Assembly: GCA_036571765.1 (NCBI GenBank)
Contig: BROE01000020.1
Coordinates: 12,595,276 to 12,659,275, forward strand
DNA: 64,000 bases
Source of the DNA: Plecoglossus altivelis
Taxonomy: Eukaryota; Chordata; Actinopteri; Osmeriformes; Plecoglossidae
Reading direction: 5' to 3'
Positions 26,401 to 38,902 of the stretch are shown here, piece after piece; positions within the stretch are counted from its first letter, which is position 1, and each line of letters begins with the position of its first letter. Made by a program: the position numbers and the translations under genes. Below the pieces are notes generated by a model. It was not told where the DNA came from and ran no database searches. It was given only the letters and a program-made list of their open reading frames with translations.

Positions 26401-28000
26401 CCCTGTGCGCAGTCTATCCATCCTTCTGTCCTGTCCGTCATGGCTGAGAAAACGTCCTGAGAGTTTGTGTGTTTATTTGTAATGGGATGGTTCATTGTTT
26501 GTGTTTGGGCATGTGTGAATGTGTTGGTTATTTTTATCTTTACAATTAAAATTCAAATGCCCTCAATGCCCTGTGCCACTTTGCAGGTCTAGAGGCTCAA
26601 ACTGTAAATGCATTTGACCAGAAATAGCTTCAGTTCACAGTTGATGGCACATGATTTGATGTACTTAAACTAACTTCCACTTCAATAAACAAGGGTGGAT
26701 TGTGTCAGTTGTTTGCTGTTAAATGCAAAGCTGAGGATAATGAAAAGGGATCCATGCTTGGTCCCCAAACTGCAGAAGCAGTTTATCTTGTTTTATGTTG
26801 GCCTGTCCTGTGTCTCCAAGACATTCAGTGGATCCATGCACTGCAGTATAGAGCAGATTCAGTGCTCTAGCATGCTGCAGATCTTTTGTGTCTGTCCTTT
26901 CCAGGTGCCACGCCCCGTCCCACCACTGGTGCTGGACTGTTTTTGGCCCAAGCCCAAGGACCCCCTGTACCTTCACTGTGTTTTTAATACGACACATGAC
27001 CACACTGCAGAGTCAGTGTATTTAGGGGTGAGATTATCTCATTGAAAAGTCACAGTCAGTCTACACCAACGTCTCTCATCACCACCCCTGAAAACTCTGC
27101 CTATGTTATGACATCCACAGCAAAACTAGTACAACTCTGTATGTACTTTATAGGCCTATAATACTATTAATAATTTAATTATTACCCACACTCACCATTC
27201 TACCATTGCTGCCCTCCAAAATTACGGTGGTAAACAATGCACATCCAAAATCCTAAACATCCTCAAACTGACTGTCAATATATTGTCACTATTTTAATTT
27301 TGCTCCAACAGAAATTTAAACCACCCAAAATCCTTCCTCACCCACTAATATCTTATCATTATTATTAAACTTGCACTCCTTCTACCTTTTACTCTGTCTT
27401 TTACTTACAGACAGAACCCATCTCATTGCCCCCACTGAATGGTTTCACCAACCTTTGTTTCAGCAGGGCCATGTCTTCGGCCATGTTGTCCCTCTCCACC
27501 TGGAACTGGTCCCTCTCTTTGCCCATGGTGTCCAGCTGCCTCCTCATCTCCCTCAGCTCCTCCTGGAACAGCTCGGACGCACGGTTGGGCTGCCCCTGCT
27601 GCTGCTGGCCTTTGAACTGGCCCAGCTCTTGCTGCAGCCCTGCGTTCTGCTGCTCCAGGTAACGCACCTTGTCTATGAAGCTGGCAAAGCGGTCGTTGAG
27701 ATCTTGCAGTTCGGCCTTCTCGTTGCTACGTGTGGCCAGGAACTCCTGGTTGACGGCTTCAGCCAGGGAGAAGTCCACCTTGTCGTAGCTGAGGCGAGGA
27801 GGCTGGGTGCTGGAGCGCACACGCTGGTGGTGATAGCTGGTGGAGCGAGAAGGCACCACCGGGGACATGGAGCGCATGTAGCGCCCCCCAGAGAAAGGCA
27901 TGCGGGAGGAGACAGGTGAGTAGGAGGACATGGAAATAGGGTTTGGACCCCCGAAAGTGCGACGATAGGAGGTAGACGTGCGGACTGAAGGATGGCTCAT
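23466..28000 (-). CDS. prph: Peripherin, type III neuronal intermediate filament protein
   Basis: Builds intermediate filaments in the cytoplasm and axons of neurons. Nine exons: 27453-28000, 25304-25364, 24941-25036, 24666-24830, 24384-24509, 24080-24300, 23822-23877, 23646-23719, 23466-23558. Exon sizes 548, 61, 96, 165, 126, 221 nt follow the classic type III intermediate filament gene plan, and the sum of 1440 nt gives 479 aa (human 470). The head starts MSHPSVRTSTSYRRTFG, which matches peripherin rather than desmin or vimentin. The rod runs from about 93 to 406, with helix initiation LNDRFASFIDKVRYLEQQNA and termination EIATYRKLLEGEESR. The tail keeps KKTVVIKTVETRDGEVV. The extreme C-terminus is unusually charged (Ser/Arg/Asp/Glu-rich). 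A minus-strand TATAAAA lies at 28137-28143 and a poly(A) signal at 22748-22753. The position beside TUBA1-class tubulins matches human PRPH. Fish literature calls the ortholog plasticin. Confidence 0.95.
25365..27452 (-). other. First intron of prph (about 2.1 kb)
   Basis: By far the longest intron of the gene. No repeat family or hidden exon recognised. Contains a T/C-rich segment around 26330-26420. Confidence 0.6.
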
Positions 28001-28143
28001 GGTTGCTCGTTTCTCTCGTCTTCTGCCAACTCTGCCCTTCTTGAAATCTCTGTCCCTTTCTTTCACGAGTTTGGAATGGCTGGAGCAGGAAGCAAGGAGT
28101 GAAGCAACAGGACGTCTGACTGAGGAGCTGCTGGGTTTTTATA
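28001..28143 (-). promoter_or_regulatory. prph 5' UTR and TATA box
   Basis: A consensus TATAAAA (minus strand, 28137-28143) sits about 140 bases upstream of the start codon, predicting transcription start near 28110 and a 5' UTR of about 110 nt. Confidence 0.7.
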
Positions 28144-31100
28144 CACAGGAGGTGGACCTCACCCCCCTCCACGCCTGTCCCACAGTACTTACCCTTCCTC
28201 CTCTCCCCCCTCCCTCCAGAGATTTTTTCTATCCATCACTCCTTAGCATGCAGTCGTAGGCCACTCCCAAGCTTAGCAGAACCTCCTCCCTCTCTCTACA
28301 TTCTCTTCCTCCCTCTACCAACGGCCCCTCCCTTTTACCCGTTGCATGTGGCAGAAGGCCAGATTGTCTCCCCCATTAATGCTTGTATCGCTAAAGATGT
28401 CTCCATTGCTAAGCCCACCACCCACCTCCCCATCCTCACCTTGACAGCTAATACACAACATCCCCTCTGCAGGATAGCTGTGTCTGCTACTTTGATCTCC
28501 CCTTGGTACACTAACTTCCACCTGCGTTTCTTCAATACGTAGGAAATGTGTTTAGAACAGGTTCCTACTTATAATGAATTTATACATAAAAATGTCACTT
28601 ATAATATCAATACAATTATATCATTGCATAGCTGACAAAGCTGGGATTGTGCCGCAGACACTGTTAAATTATTCCAGTCTCCTCTTTTTTTCTCACAGTA
28701 ATGGAATATTGTATTGACGTTTCAGTAGGCTAGGGCAGAGCCATGACTTTGCAATTTGCATGGAGCGAGGTTGTCCACTGCCTTCATTGAGCGGTCTGGA
28801 TTAAAAAATTTAAATGATGATTTGACCAACATTAAATGCACAAGACAACTTCAGAAGCAAGAAATATGGTATTTGTTAATTTTACTGAAGAACAAATACT
28901 TTTTCTGATCTTTAATGTTCAAACCTTGACCAAATGCTTCTACAAACATTTTGTATTCATAAAGGCATAATGTCGGACTTGTCACTAAAGTATAACAATG
29001 ACAAGTCTGTCGAAGTTGACAAAAACAGAGTAATTTTGGGAAATCCATCCTCAATATGGTTTGAGTTACATTTTCAAGTAACTAATATTTAACTGCATTC
29101 CGTTTTTCCAGACATTGCTGTGCATACAAGCACAAGAGCTGATTAAGGGAAAGAACATTCTGTGAAGTTAAAGGCGGCTACTGCTCTGTCCCTCTGCAAA
29201 GTGCACCACGTGTTGGCTACTGCATGAATGTGTGTTCATGCCTGCGTGTGTGTGTGTGTATATGTGTGTATGTGCTTTGCAGTTGTTTTAGTTGATGTCG
29301 GCAAAGACATGCTACGGATACAGGGTGATGTTGACGCAATGCTGAGCATGCACGTTGTCAACTGCAGGAGGTTCTCTCTCCTTTACCATGCGTCTGTCTC
29401 CTCCTTTCTCTACCTTCCCATTATCTACACAGACTTCTTCTACGTTCTTGTCTTCTACGTTTGTTTGTTTACATGTTTCAAAACATTAAGACAGATACAC
29501 ATAACATGACATCATTTCTACATAATAAATTAATTTAATCTAATAAAGTATGTGTCTTTGTCTTTCTCTTTAGCTCTCTTTCTCTTTGTCTCTGTAAAAG
29601 CTATGGCACGTCTGAAGCTGCAGCAAACGTTTGGCTTTCACTGTAATTAATGCCCTGTGTGACAGTCCTAAAGTCATAATCTAATAACCATCCTTCTGGT
29701 AAATGAGTTTACACATTCTCTCTCACATACACCTTTTATTCCTCTCCACCGCTCCAACAGCAATTTTTCACTATTCCTTTTTTTCCGGTAAAAAAAAATC
29801 CCATATGGCTACTGATCAGGTTACCTACGTCCTGTCTCTATCTTTGTCCCTGCTCGTTTACATGTACAGGATACTCTCTCATCATTATCCCTCATACGGA
29901 CCAAGTAGCGGCCATTTTAGTGGCATGAGTGTGCAGAATTGCTTGTCATAGGAGGTAGCAATGGTATGTTGTGGCATTACAATTTAGACCAGACCTAAAA
30001 TATCTATTGTGACTGAAAACACAATTAAATAAAGCCGGTGAAGGCAATTTGAGTTTAGGAAGAACTATGATTACCAATTTGTCATCTGATTGTAATAACA
30101 TGTCCTCAAGTTATCCAGCCTGCAAAGACTTCTGACCCCAACAGTAACCAAGCAGGATCAACCATGAAGCAGGAAAGAACTACACTGGAACAATGTTTAT
30201 AAACTAAACAGATGTTAAAGCAACGTGTAAAACAAGGAAACTACTACACGTGGTTTAATTAATTGTTAATATGTCTGGGATGTAAAAGTATCTAAAAGGG
30301 GTAATAGAATGGTTTAAATATACTCTTATCTGCCACAGACTTCTCTCATCAGATAGAAATCACTTTGGGGATTGTGAGTAGGGTAAACATAATGGTTAAT
30401 AATGACCCTGAGTCCCACTGGTGTCTAACCTGCCCTGAGGGAGAACTGAAGGGGGGCACTTACCAAAAACAATTATCTAAATCATCTATTTTCATATAAT
30501 AATAAAAACACCAAATTTATGAAAAACAAACATCCAATATACATTATGTATGCATAGAGATTCACTAACCATATTGACTTGAGCATTACACTACAATGTG
30601 ACCTTTTAGCCTTGAGCTACAGTTCTCTACCTAGTCACAGAAAACTGTGACTAAAGAAAGCAAGGCGTCAGATGATTAGCCCTTCAGAGCTTTCCATGTT
30701 TTGTGATGACTTGGCAGGGCCTCTCACACTGCAGCTCAACATAGACTACAGTATGGGCCTTGCGTGTTGATAATGCCTCCTTCTTTCTTACTTTGGAGAA
30801 ACGTACACCAATAGACCTGGAAATCTGAAGGCTATTTCCTCTGTTGTGAGTCAGCAATTATAGGGATTTTTTATTATTTATAAACTCTGTACTTTTAAGG
30901 CTATAAGGGTTTACACACAAACAATACCTGTTACTCTACACGTTTTTTTCTTGCTGTACCAGAGGTCTGTAATGCTTACAACACTGACAGTAATTTAAAT
31001 GCCCAGCTCTGCACATAGAGATTTTTGATTAATTATTCATGAATGGCCATGACTCCTTCCTGAGCATGACATGGTCAGTGTATACAGATACTACTATTGT

Positions 31101-31344
31101 AGAAAACCACAACTGTGCTTCATATTGCATTGCGACAGTGTTATCTATGCTATATGCATCCCCATGGACAGAGTGCTGTTTTTATAGTTTGTTAGATAGT
31201 CCTCATTCTCTTAAGTTGATAATGTAAATTGTAGTGGTGTAACGACTAGGTAGCAATGTTGTTATACGTTGTCTATCATAGAAGAAACTTATTAGAATCA
31301 TCAGGAGTTGTACTTATAACAAATACACAGTTGCATTTGACATT
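28144..31344. other. Intergenic region between prph and the tubulin cluster
   Basis: Pyrimidine-rich near 28.2-28.3 kb (prph distal promoter), then AT-rich with a short GT tract at 29246-29272. No exon, RNA gene or transposon recognised. Confidence 0.5.
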
Positions 31345-31465
31345 TTTATTTTAATAAGGAAAGAGATTGAGAAGGTTAGAAAGGGACAGCAAAAAACATT
31401 TAGTTTTTAGGAATGTTTAGAGACAGGTTGGAAACTTCCAAAGCATTGGGCTAGTGTGATCCACT

Positions 31466-34400
31466 CTAGTACTCTTCTCCCTCATCCTCTCCTTCAGCAC
31501 TATCTGCCCCAACTTCCTCATAATCTTTCTCCAAAGCAGCCATGTCCTCCCTGGCCTCAGAGAACTCACCCTCCTCCATACCCTCACCTACGTACCAGTG
31601 CACAAAGGCACGCTTGGCGTACATCAGGTCAAACTTGTGGTCCAGACGTGCCCAGGCCTCTGCTACAGCAGTGGTGTTGCTGAGCATGCACACAGCCCTC
31701 TGAACCTTAGCCAGATCTCCACCAGGAACCACAGTGGGGGGCTGGTAGTTGATCCCAACCTTAAAACCAGTGGGGCACCAATCTACAAACTGGATGGAGC
31801 GTTTGGTCTTAATTGTGGCGATGGCAGCATTAACATCTTTAGGTACCACATCACCACGGTACAGCAGACAGCACGCCATGTACTTTCCATGGCGAGGGTC
31901 GCATTTTACCATCTGATTGGCTGGTTCAAAACAGGCATTAGTGATCTCTGAGACAGTTAGCTGCTCATGGTAAGCCTTCTCTGCAGAGATGACAGGGGCA
32001 TAGGTGGCCAGGGGAAAGTGGATACGAGGATAGGGCACCAAGTTGGTCTGGAATTCAGTCAGATCAACATTCAGAGCACCATCAAATCTGAGGGAGGCAG
32101 TGATTGAGGAGACAATCTGACTGATCAACCTGTTAAGGTTGGTGTAAGAGGGGCGCTCAATATCAAGGTTCCTACGACAAATATCATAGATGGCCTCATT
32201 GTCCACCATGAAAGCACAGTCAGAGTGCTCCAGGGTGGTGTGGGTGGTCAGGATGGAGTTGTAGGGCTCCACCACAGCAGTGGACACCTGGGGAGCTGGG
32301 TAGATGGAGAACTCCAGCTTGGACTTCTTGCCGTAGTCAACAGACAGGCGTTCCATCAGCAGGGAAGTGAAACCAGAACCGGTTCCACCTCCAAAGCTGT
32401 GGAAGACCAGGAAACCCTGGAGACCAGTGCACTGGTCGGCCTAGAGAGAAAGAGAGGTTTCATGTTGTTGACTAAGAATGTGATATGTAGGTAAAACGAT
32501 CAATAATAAAAGATCATTAAATAAGATTTCAAAGATTTTGGTGATATGTCTCACCAGTTTACGAATCCTGTCCAGAACCAGATCAATGATCTCCTTTCCG
32601 ATAGTGTAATGCCCACGAGCATAGTTGTTGGCTGCATCCTCCTTTCCAGTAATCAGCTGCTCAGGGTGGAAGAGCTGGCGGTAAGTTCCGGAGCGTACCT
32701 CATCTAATAACCAAAAAAACTGTTAGGTCAAGAAAAACTAAAAGAGCATTTTAGTAGATTAACTACAACAATCATCTTACCAATGACTGTGGGCTCCAGA
32801 TCCACAAACACAGCTCTTGGCACGTGCTTTCCAGCTCCAGTCTCACTGAAGAAGGTGTTGAAGGAGTCGTCTCCTCCTCCGATGGTCTTATCACTGGGCA
32901 TCTGACCGTCCGGCTGGATCCCATGTTCCAGACAGTACAGCTCCCAGCAGGCATTGCCAATTTGGACACCAGCTTGGCCAACGTGGACGGAAATGCACTC
33001 ACGCTGCAGATGAAAGAACAATTTTAGAAAAATTACTGAACCTGAATGCAACCCAAGTGACAGTAACAACAACCGATCTGTGTCTAGTCAGCTGAGTGCA
33101 CGCACCCAAAAGGAGACAAGACTTCTTTTTATTTCACTATGCTTAAAATCACATGATCAGCCTTTTCGAAGAAAGCATGGCTCCGCTCATGAGAAATGCC
33201 TTACTGCAACGATCTTTGGAGGAAAATGTCCACCGAAATGACTGCATCAATAATGTATAAACCCCTGAATGCACTGGGTTATCACAAAATATGTATATTT
33301 AGGTGTGGTAAAGTCATTAAATGAATGAGACAGCTGTAAGAAATGTTTTGGTGAGAAAGGTCTTTGTGTAGATTTCACATTGAATGAGGTTTCATGTTTC
33401 CCCACACATTTCGAAATTATATATACACATATATACAGTATATTAGTGTCCCCCACTCGCTGAATCAGTAATGTGTGATTGAGATAGGAACAGGGTAGCG
33501 CTTTGACATTCCCATCTTAAAAGCCACGCCTATAACACAAAGGGAAGATTCTAAATGAGAAACGTCATAACCACGCGTTCGGGCCGAGGCTCCCGGTCTG
33601 TGGGCTCAAACAGGACAATGGCAGTGACTTTGTTGTAATCCCTGTTTTAAACGCAAATGAAAGTCAGCAGTACGGTGATTGCGGGTAGGTGGTTGGAGTC
33701 AAGAATGCCTGAAATTGACAAATAGATTGGGACACGGTAGCTTTTTACGCTGTTGGATAGAAGCATGTCTGTCTACGCTCAAATGCATAATAAAAAATGA
33801 TCATGACAGTGAACGAAATGAAATCCCAATTAAAATATGATCATGACAGTGAACGAAATGAAATCCCTATCAGACAACAGATTCGAAATGGCGTAATTTT
33901 AATGTCAGTCTGTCGTTTGATTCATTGAATGTGTGATCTGATCGCGCTTGTAAAAAAAAAAAAAAAGACTAATCTAACCCACAAAAGGCCACGTGCTTAA
34001 CGATTTTTGTATAAAATTTCCTTTGTAGCCTTATTTAAGTGGTGTTTTGCTACAATAGTTTCTCCCTAGTCTATTCTCAAGATCATTTTACTGATGTAGC
34101 ATACAGTTACTTTGTGTCTGTGCTAGTCCACACCGGCCAGAGAGCGGGGAAGAGATGAGGAAGGAATTAGCTAACGACGCCCAACCTAACCATGGACTCG
34201 GTGGCGCAGAGAAAGAAAACTATCGCCAACTTACTAAACTGTGTGTTCAAAGAGCAGTTGTCATGTCACATATAGTGTTGGGTAGTGAATATGCCATCTT
34301 AAAATATATATTTCACTGTGGATGAGTGTCAACTGGACCGACAAATAGCCCACTTGCATTGTAAAAAAAATTAAACATTTCACAATTTAGGACAAGATTA

Positions 34401-34557
34401 ATATCCGACATTTAGTAAAGGAGGCAGGTTGGCATATTATGTTTTTGTGTCATGTTTAATTGACAACCTATATTCAATTGCACAATTTCTTGACACCTTA
34501 TGAAAAAACCTCAAACTACATAACATTTCAAGTCATTCTCTCACTCACACTTACCAT
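31466..34557 (-). CDS. tuba1c: Alpha-tubulin, TUBA1C-like (copy 1)
   Basis: GTP-binding subunit of the microtubule heterodimer. Four exons with the invariant alpha-tubulin plan: 34555-34557 (ATG only), 32781-33003 (223 nt), 32555-32703 (149 nt), 31466-32440 (975 nt), totalling 449 aa. Visible signatures: RECISVHVGQAG at the N-terminus, Lys40 in the PSDKTIGGGDD loop, the GTP-binding GGGTGSG motif, and the acidic tail ending ADSAEGEDEGEEY with terminal Tyr. The tail matches the TUBA1C class of 449 residues. Minus-strand TATAAAAA at 34685-34692, a CCAAT box (ATTGG at 34770-34774) and a poly(A) signal at 31345-31350 frame the gene. Compared with the plus-strand copy it has Val for Ile at residue 7, Ser for Thr in DEVR(S/T)GTYRQL, Ser for Thr in RPSYTNL and VS for SV-type changes. 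The symbol is assigned by tail sequence and could differ in a species nomenclature. Confidence 0.95.
33004..34554 (-). other. Long first intron of tubulin copy 1
   Basis: About 1.55 kb, AT-rich. Contains a direct repeat of 31 bp with period 40 (33797-33827 and 33837-33867). No other feature recognised. Confidence 0.6.
33797..33867. repeat. Two-copy direct repeat, 31 bp unit, period 40
   Basis: The two units are identical over 31 bases starting ATGATCATGACAGTGAACG and are separated by nine bases. A recent small tandem duplication. Confidence 0.9.
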
Positions 34558-34774
34558 GTCTAAGAAGAGGAGTTAAAATGTAGAATAAAGTTAAAACAAG
34601 AAACCGTAGTTAATAACAACTCTCACACAACGACCTTAAGGAGTCAATAGTGAGAAGTTTGAACAAACGGAGCTCGGGCGGGGCTTTTTATATGGCTTAT
34701 GAGAGTCGGCCACAACTGGGCGGGCTTTGGACTGCGCACTGCAAGGGAAAATGCCGTCTAGTTCGTCCTATTGG
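34555..34774 (-). promoter_or_regulatory. Core promoter and first exon of tubulin copy 1
   Basis: TATAAAAA (34685-34692) and an inverted CCAAT (34770-34774) lie upstream of a first exon that codes only Met and ends in a GTAAG donor. Predicted transcription start is near 34657. Confidence 0.65.
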
Positions 34775-35924
34775 ACCGTTTAAATATACACGCAAATGCC
34801 TCTTGTAACAACCGTTAGATCACGAATACTGAAAATAAGCAACTTGGTTGTGCCTGAATATTGTTAGAAGTTGAACACATTCTCATTAGACCCACTGCAT
34901 ATTTGACCTACCCAAATTTTAGTAAATTGTACAGGGCCATACATTTACATATGCGAGACGTGTATTTAAACTTGTGCCATTTCTATTTTTATTCCAACCA
35001 AATACAATACATCTGGTGTCTTGAAGGGCAAAAAAACGGACCTAAGAATGGACGCACACAGGCCAGACACCGAATGTGTGTAGAAGTAAAATGATTCATC
35101 ACCTTGTAGCACCTCCTTTTTAGTGTGAAGATAGATGACTTTGTCCATTAGCCCCACCACACCCATAGATACATTTTGCTGACTCAGCTAGGTCATCAAC
35201 GTGTCCAGTTTGTTAGGGATTTGTCATGGAAAGTAGCATCAGCAGGCCGTTTTATAATCAATACTAGTCTATTAGTTCATGCTGCAGAAATGTTGCTATG
35301 GTGTACTTTCCTTGGGAAATCATACAAAAAGAAATGGTTATGACACTACGTGACATTCAAATGAATTACATATGATACAAATTGATATGGATGAATGCGT
35401 ATTCAACGACGTACATGAGGCAAATGAGACTAATACATATTTGGGGAAATGTCGTCTGACATCAAACTCAACTGTCACATCACAGGGTGGAACTAGAAAA
35501 ATCTGTCCATAGTTGGCTTATATGTTGATTCCAGTGTCAAGGAATACCTCAGTGTAAACATATATTAATCATGTAAATGTTTCCAGCAAGATTATATTCA
35601 CCCATGCACATTAATAAAAATGTTCATGAATGTTTTTTTTACTCTCTAAGATTGCCAAAGCTAGCAAATATTATCTGTCCTCAAAATAAATCTGTGATGC
35701 GAGTCAATCAAAAAAAATCAAATTCGACATTCATGAATGATTTGATTATTAGTTTATTAGGGAGCCACTTCAAAATAACAGAACAGGTACATCAAAAGAT
35801 GAGATATTTTGAATATCTTCCATCACAGTCAAATGTTTAGATTCTGCAAAGTCATAATACTGCATTTCTGCAAAGGTTTAAGGTAATTTAATAATTTGCT
35901 TTGCAATGGAGGGAATTGGAGATT
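34775..35924. other. Intergenic region between tubulin copies 1 and 2
   Basis: AT-rich, no exon or repeat family recognised. The last part before 35925 should be the 3' UTR of copy 2. Confidence 0.5.
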
Positions 35925-38052
35925 CTAATATTCCTCTCCTTCTTCCTCTCCTTCTCCTTCAATGGAATCCACACCCACTTCCTCATAATCTTTCTCCAAA
36001 GCAGCCATGTCCTCCCTGGCCTCAGAGAACTCACCCTCCTCCATACCCTCACCTACGTACCAGTGCACAAAGGCACGCTTGGCGTACATCAGGTCAAACT
36101 TGTGGTCCAGACGGGCCCAGGCCTCTGCTACAGCAGTGGTGTTGCTGAGCATGCACACAGCCCTCTGAACCTTAGCCAGATCTCCACCAGGAACCACAGT
36201 GGGGGGCTGGTAGTTGATCCCAACCTTAAAACCAGTGGGGCACCAATCTACAAACTGGATGGAGCGTTTATGGTCTGCTATTGTGGGGATGGAGCAACAC
36301 CCAGCCACAAATGACAAACCTTAGTACACGTTCCCACAACACACACCTAAAGGCGCCATGCAATTAATCATCTTATAGAGTACCACATCACCACGGTGTC
36401 AGCAACAGCAACGCCATGTACATTCCATGGCGAGGAGACTCGCCAGGTTCACCATCGATGGGCTGGTCAATAAGCAACATTAGTGATCCTGCAACGAGAA
36501 GACTGCCAAGAAGCCTCCGCAAGAATACAAGCAAGGCAAGGAAAGCACCACAGCAGCAACCAAGCGAAACACAGATAACATCAAGCACCAACAAACTGGA
36601 GGCAATAGAGACACAACGATAACCGCAAGTAAGAAGGGGGCCCCAATTACAAACATTCCACAACAAGCAATACATAGATGGCCTCATTGCCACGCATAAA
36701 GCACAGTACAAAGGAGTGCTCCAGGTGGTTGGTGTCAGGATGGAGTTGTACCGGGCTCCACACAGCAGTGGACACCTGGGGAGCTGGGTAGATGGAGAAC
36801 TCCAGCTTGGACTTCTTGCCGTAGTCAACAGACAGGCGTTCCATCAGCAGGGAAGTGAAACCAGAACCGGTTCCACCTCCAAAGCTGTGGAAGACCAGGA
36901 AACCAACAAACACGGGCCCAGACAGAAAACCAGCCAAGACAAATAGAAAAACGAAAAAATAAAAGACAAAAAAATACAAATGAAACCAGTTGACGAATCC
37001 CGTCCCAAACCCAGAATCAAGATCTCCCTTTCCGATATATACAATGCCCCCCCCACCGAAGCCCCACATATAAAGGTTATTTTGTTGCTCATCCTCTTAT
37101 CCAGACGTTATTATGCGGAGCCGTGACATACAGCGGTGGAAGAGCTGCGGTAAGTCCGGAGCGACCAAACTCAAAAACCAAAAAAAACGAGAAAAACTAA
37201 AAGAGCATTTTAGTAGATTAACTACAACAATCATCTTACCAATGACTGTGGGCTCCAGATCCACAAACACAGCTCTTGGCACGTGCTTTCCAGCTCCAGT
37301 CTCACTGAAGAAGGTGTTGAAGGAGTCGTCTCCTCCTCCGATGGTCTTATCACTGGGCATCTGACCGTCTGGCTGGATCCCATGTTCCAGACAGTACAGC
37401 TCCCAACAGGCATTGCCAATTTGGACACCAGCTTGGCCAACGTGGACAGAGATACACTCACGCTGTAGGAGTCAGAGTATAGTATACAATTATTCGAAAC
37501 AGGTGCAATTTAATAACGATTAAAAACAGCAATAATCAGGACGTATATTTCCATGAATCAGGAAAATTAATAATTAATAATCCCCGTTAATATGACAGGT
37601 ATGACTGATAATAAGGAGCGGGTAGTATATAACACAAGCTAAAACGGACATTGCTCAAGTATCACAATTTGAAATATGGACAGCACTGACTATAAGGGCA
37701 TTTTACTTCGACTAATTACGGGCATTTGTTATCATGTACGTGATTTTAATAAAAGCCTAAAGCATCATTCGGTTTTAAAAAAATGCAGACCTCATAGTTT
37801 GGTATTAAAACAGTGAATTCAATTTTCAAATAATGTAACCAAAAATATAAATTATAACAAATACAGCTTCGATGCGCTTCAGCTCCTTCTAGTCGCGTCA
37901 AACATTTATATATAGGCCTAGCTCATTATTGTAATTATAGACTACATCAGACATTTAATTTCGCCGATACAAAACATTTAACGGAGATTGTTTTAAGGGA
38001 ACAGAAATGCAGTAAAAATACGTTGTAATATTTTAAATTATGGGCTCACCAT
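35925..38052 (-). pseudogene. Alpha-tubulin copy 2, frame destroyed in exons 3 and 4 (probably sequence error in a real gene)
   Basis: Exon 1 (ATG with GTGAG donor, 38050-38052), exon 2 (37240-37462, 223 nt, intact, RECISVHVGQAG...) and the 3' third of exon 4 (35925 to about 36268) are clean and in frame, and the tail ends in EEGEEY with a TAG stop. In between, 36269-36735 (middle of exon 4) and about 36902-37195 (intron 3 plus exon 3) still align in order to copies 1 and 3 but are riddled with insertions, deletions and stray A/C-rich bases. Another clean exon 4 block survives at about 36740-36900. Splice sites of exon 3 are lost. The tail (VDSIEGEGEEEGEEY) equals copy 3, whereas the end of intron 2 (37189-37239) is almost identical to copy 1. 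Natural decay would not leave exons 1, 2 and the 3' end perfect. I infer a functional TUBA1A/B-type gene with an unpolished patch. Confidence 0.8.
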
Positions 38053-38880
38053 TTTGGCTGCTTTTTAAGAGTCGACGAAAGATGACTGGCGAATGGAATG
38101 CACACTTCTACAAGCAACTAGCGGACAAGGCGCGAATAACAGCGGATAGAAAAGCAGAAGGCGGTGCTATAAGCGCAGAATAGAACTGCCACAAGCACAC
38201 AACTACCTAAAGAACAAAGGAATAGCCTGATAATAATCTTACTTTTCAACACGTTCTTCTATTTAAAATATATTACAACATTCAGAGTTAAACATCTGAA
38301 ATCTAAGATCTTATATTTAGTCAAGCCTTGAAGTTGATGCGTTAATGTGTGAGGCAGTTTTTGGTTAAGGAAAGATGGAGACTGTCACCTCAAGGGTGTG
38401 GCAACCCACTGTCAAAGGTAAACTGTCATGAGCTGTAGGCCACTTACATTCTTGAGTGAAGCTGGAGGTGTAAGTGATCTAACTCACTGATTAAACTAGG
38501 CACATGCAATCAAAATTGGATTGCTATATATGGATGGACTGCCAAATGTATTTGATTTTGTGATTGAATTAAACAGAATATCACTCAAATGCCTACTTCT
38601 TTGTCTTATCTGCCTTTATGTGAAAAATATCTCATAAAATAAAACATAAATGTGCACAGAAGTAACAGACCCATCCTATACACCCCACCCATCCCCATCA
38701 TGTCTGTCTGGGGCGCAGCCTCACCCTCTTGCCTTTGTTCATGATTTTGCTGCAGTGACGTCACTCCCTTCCTCTGCAGTTGTCATGTGACCAGTATGAC
38801 ATCGTGTCATCAGCACATACAAGCAGCCTCAGCGGTACTCCCTGCACCACATTGCTTCTACTGGTGACCGAATAATCAGA
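38053..38880. promoter_or_regulatory. Shared upstream region between head-to-head tubulin copies 2 and 3, with CRE
   Basis: Divergent promoter space between copy 2 (minus) and copy 3 (plus). It holds a full palindromic cAMP response element TGACGTCA at 38756-38763 within a GTGACGTCAC decamer, just upstream of a candidate first exon ending at 38902. No clear TATA on either strand. Confidence 0.5.
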
Positions 38881-38902
38881 TAACCTCCCTAGAGAGAAGA
38901 TG
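38881..38902 (+). other. Candidate alternative first exon end (ATG plus GTAGGT donor)
   Basis: ATG at 38900-38902 is followed directly by GTAGGT, the exact layout of an alpha-tubulin exon 1, which codes only Met. It lies 800 bases upstream of the better-looking exon 1 at 39702-39704. Either could splice in frame to exon 2 at 41424. The left exon boundary is unknown. Confidence 0.4.

Noticed and set aside
23466..28000. First read as desmin or vimentin
   Set aside because: The SYRRTFG head, LKQRLEEETQKR junction and adjacency to TUBA1-class tubulins fit peripherin better.
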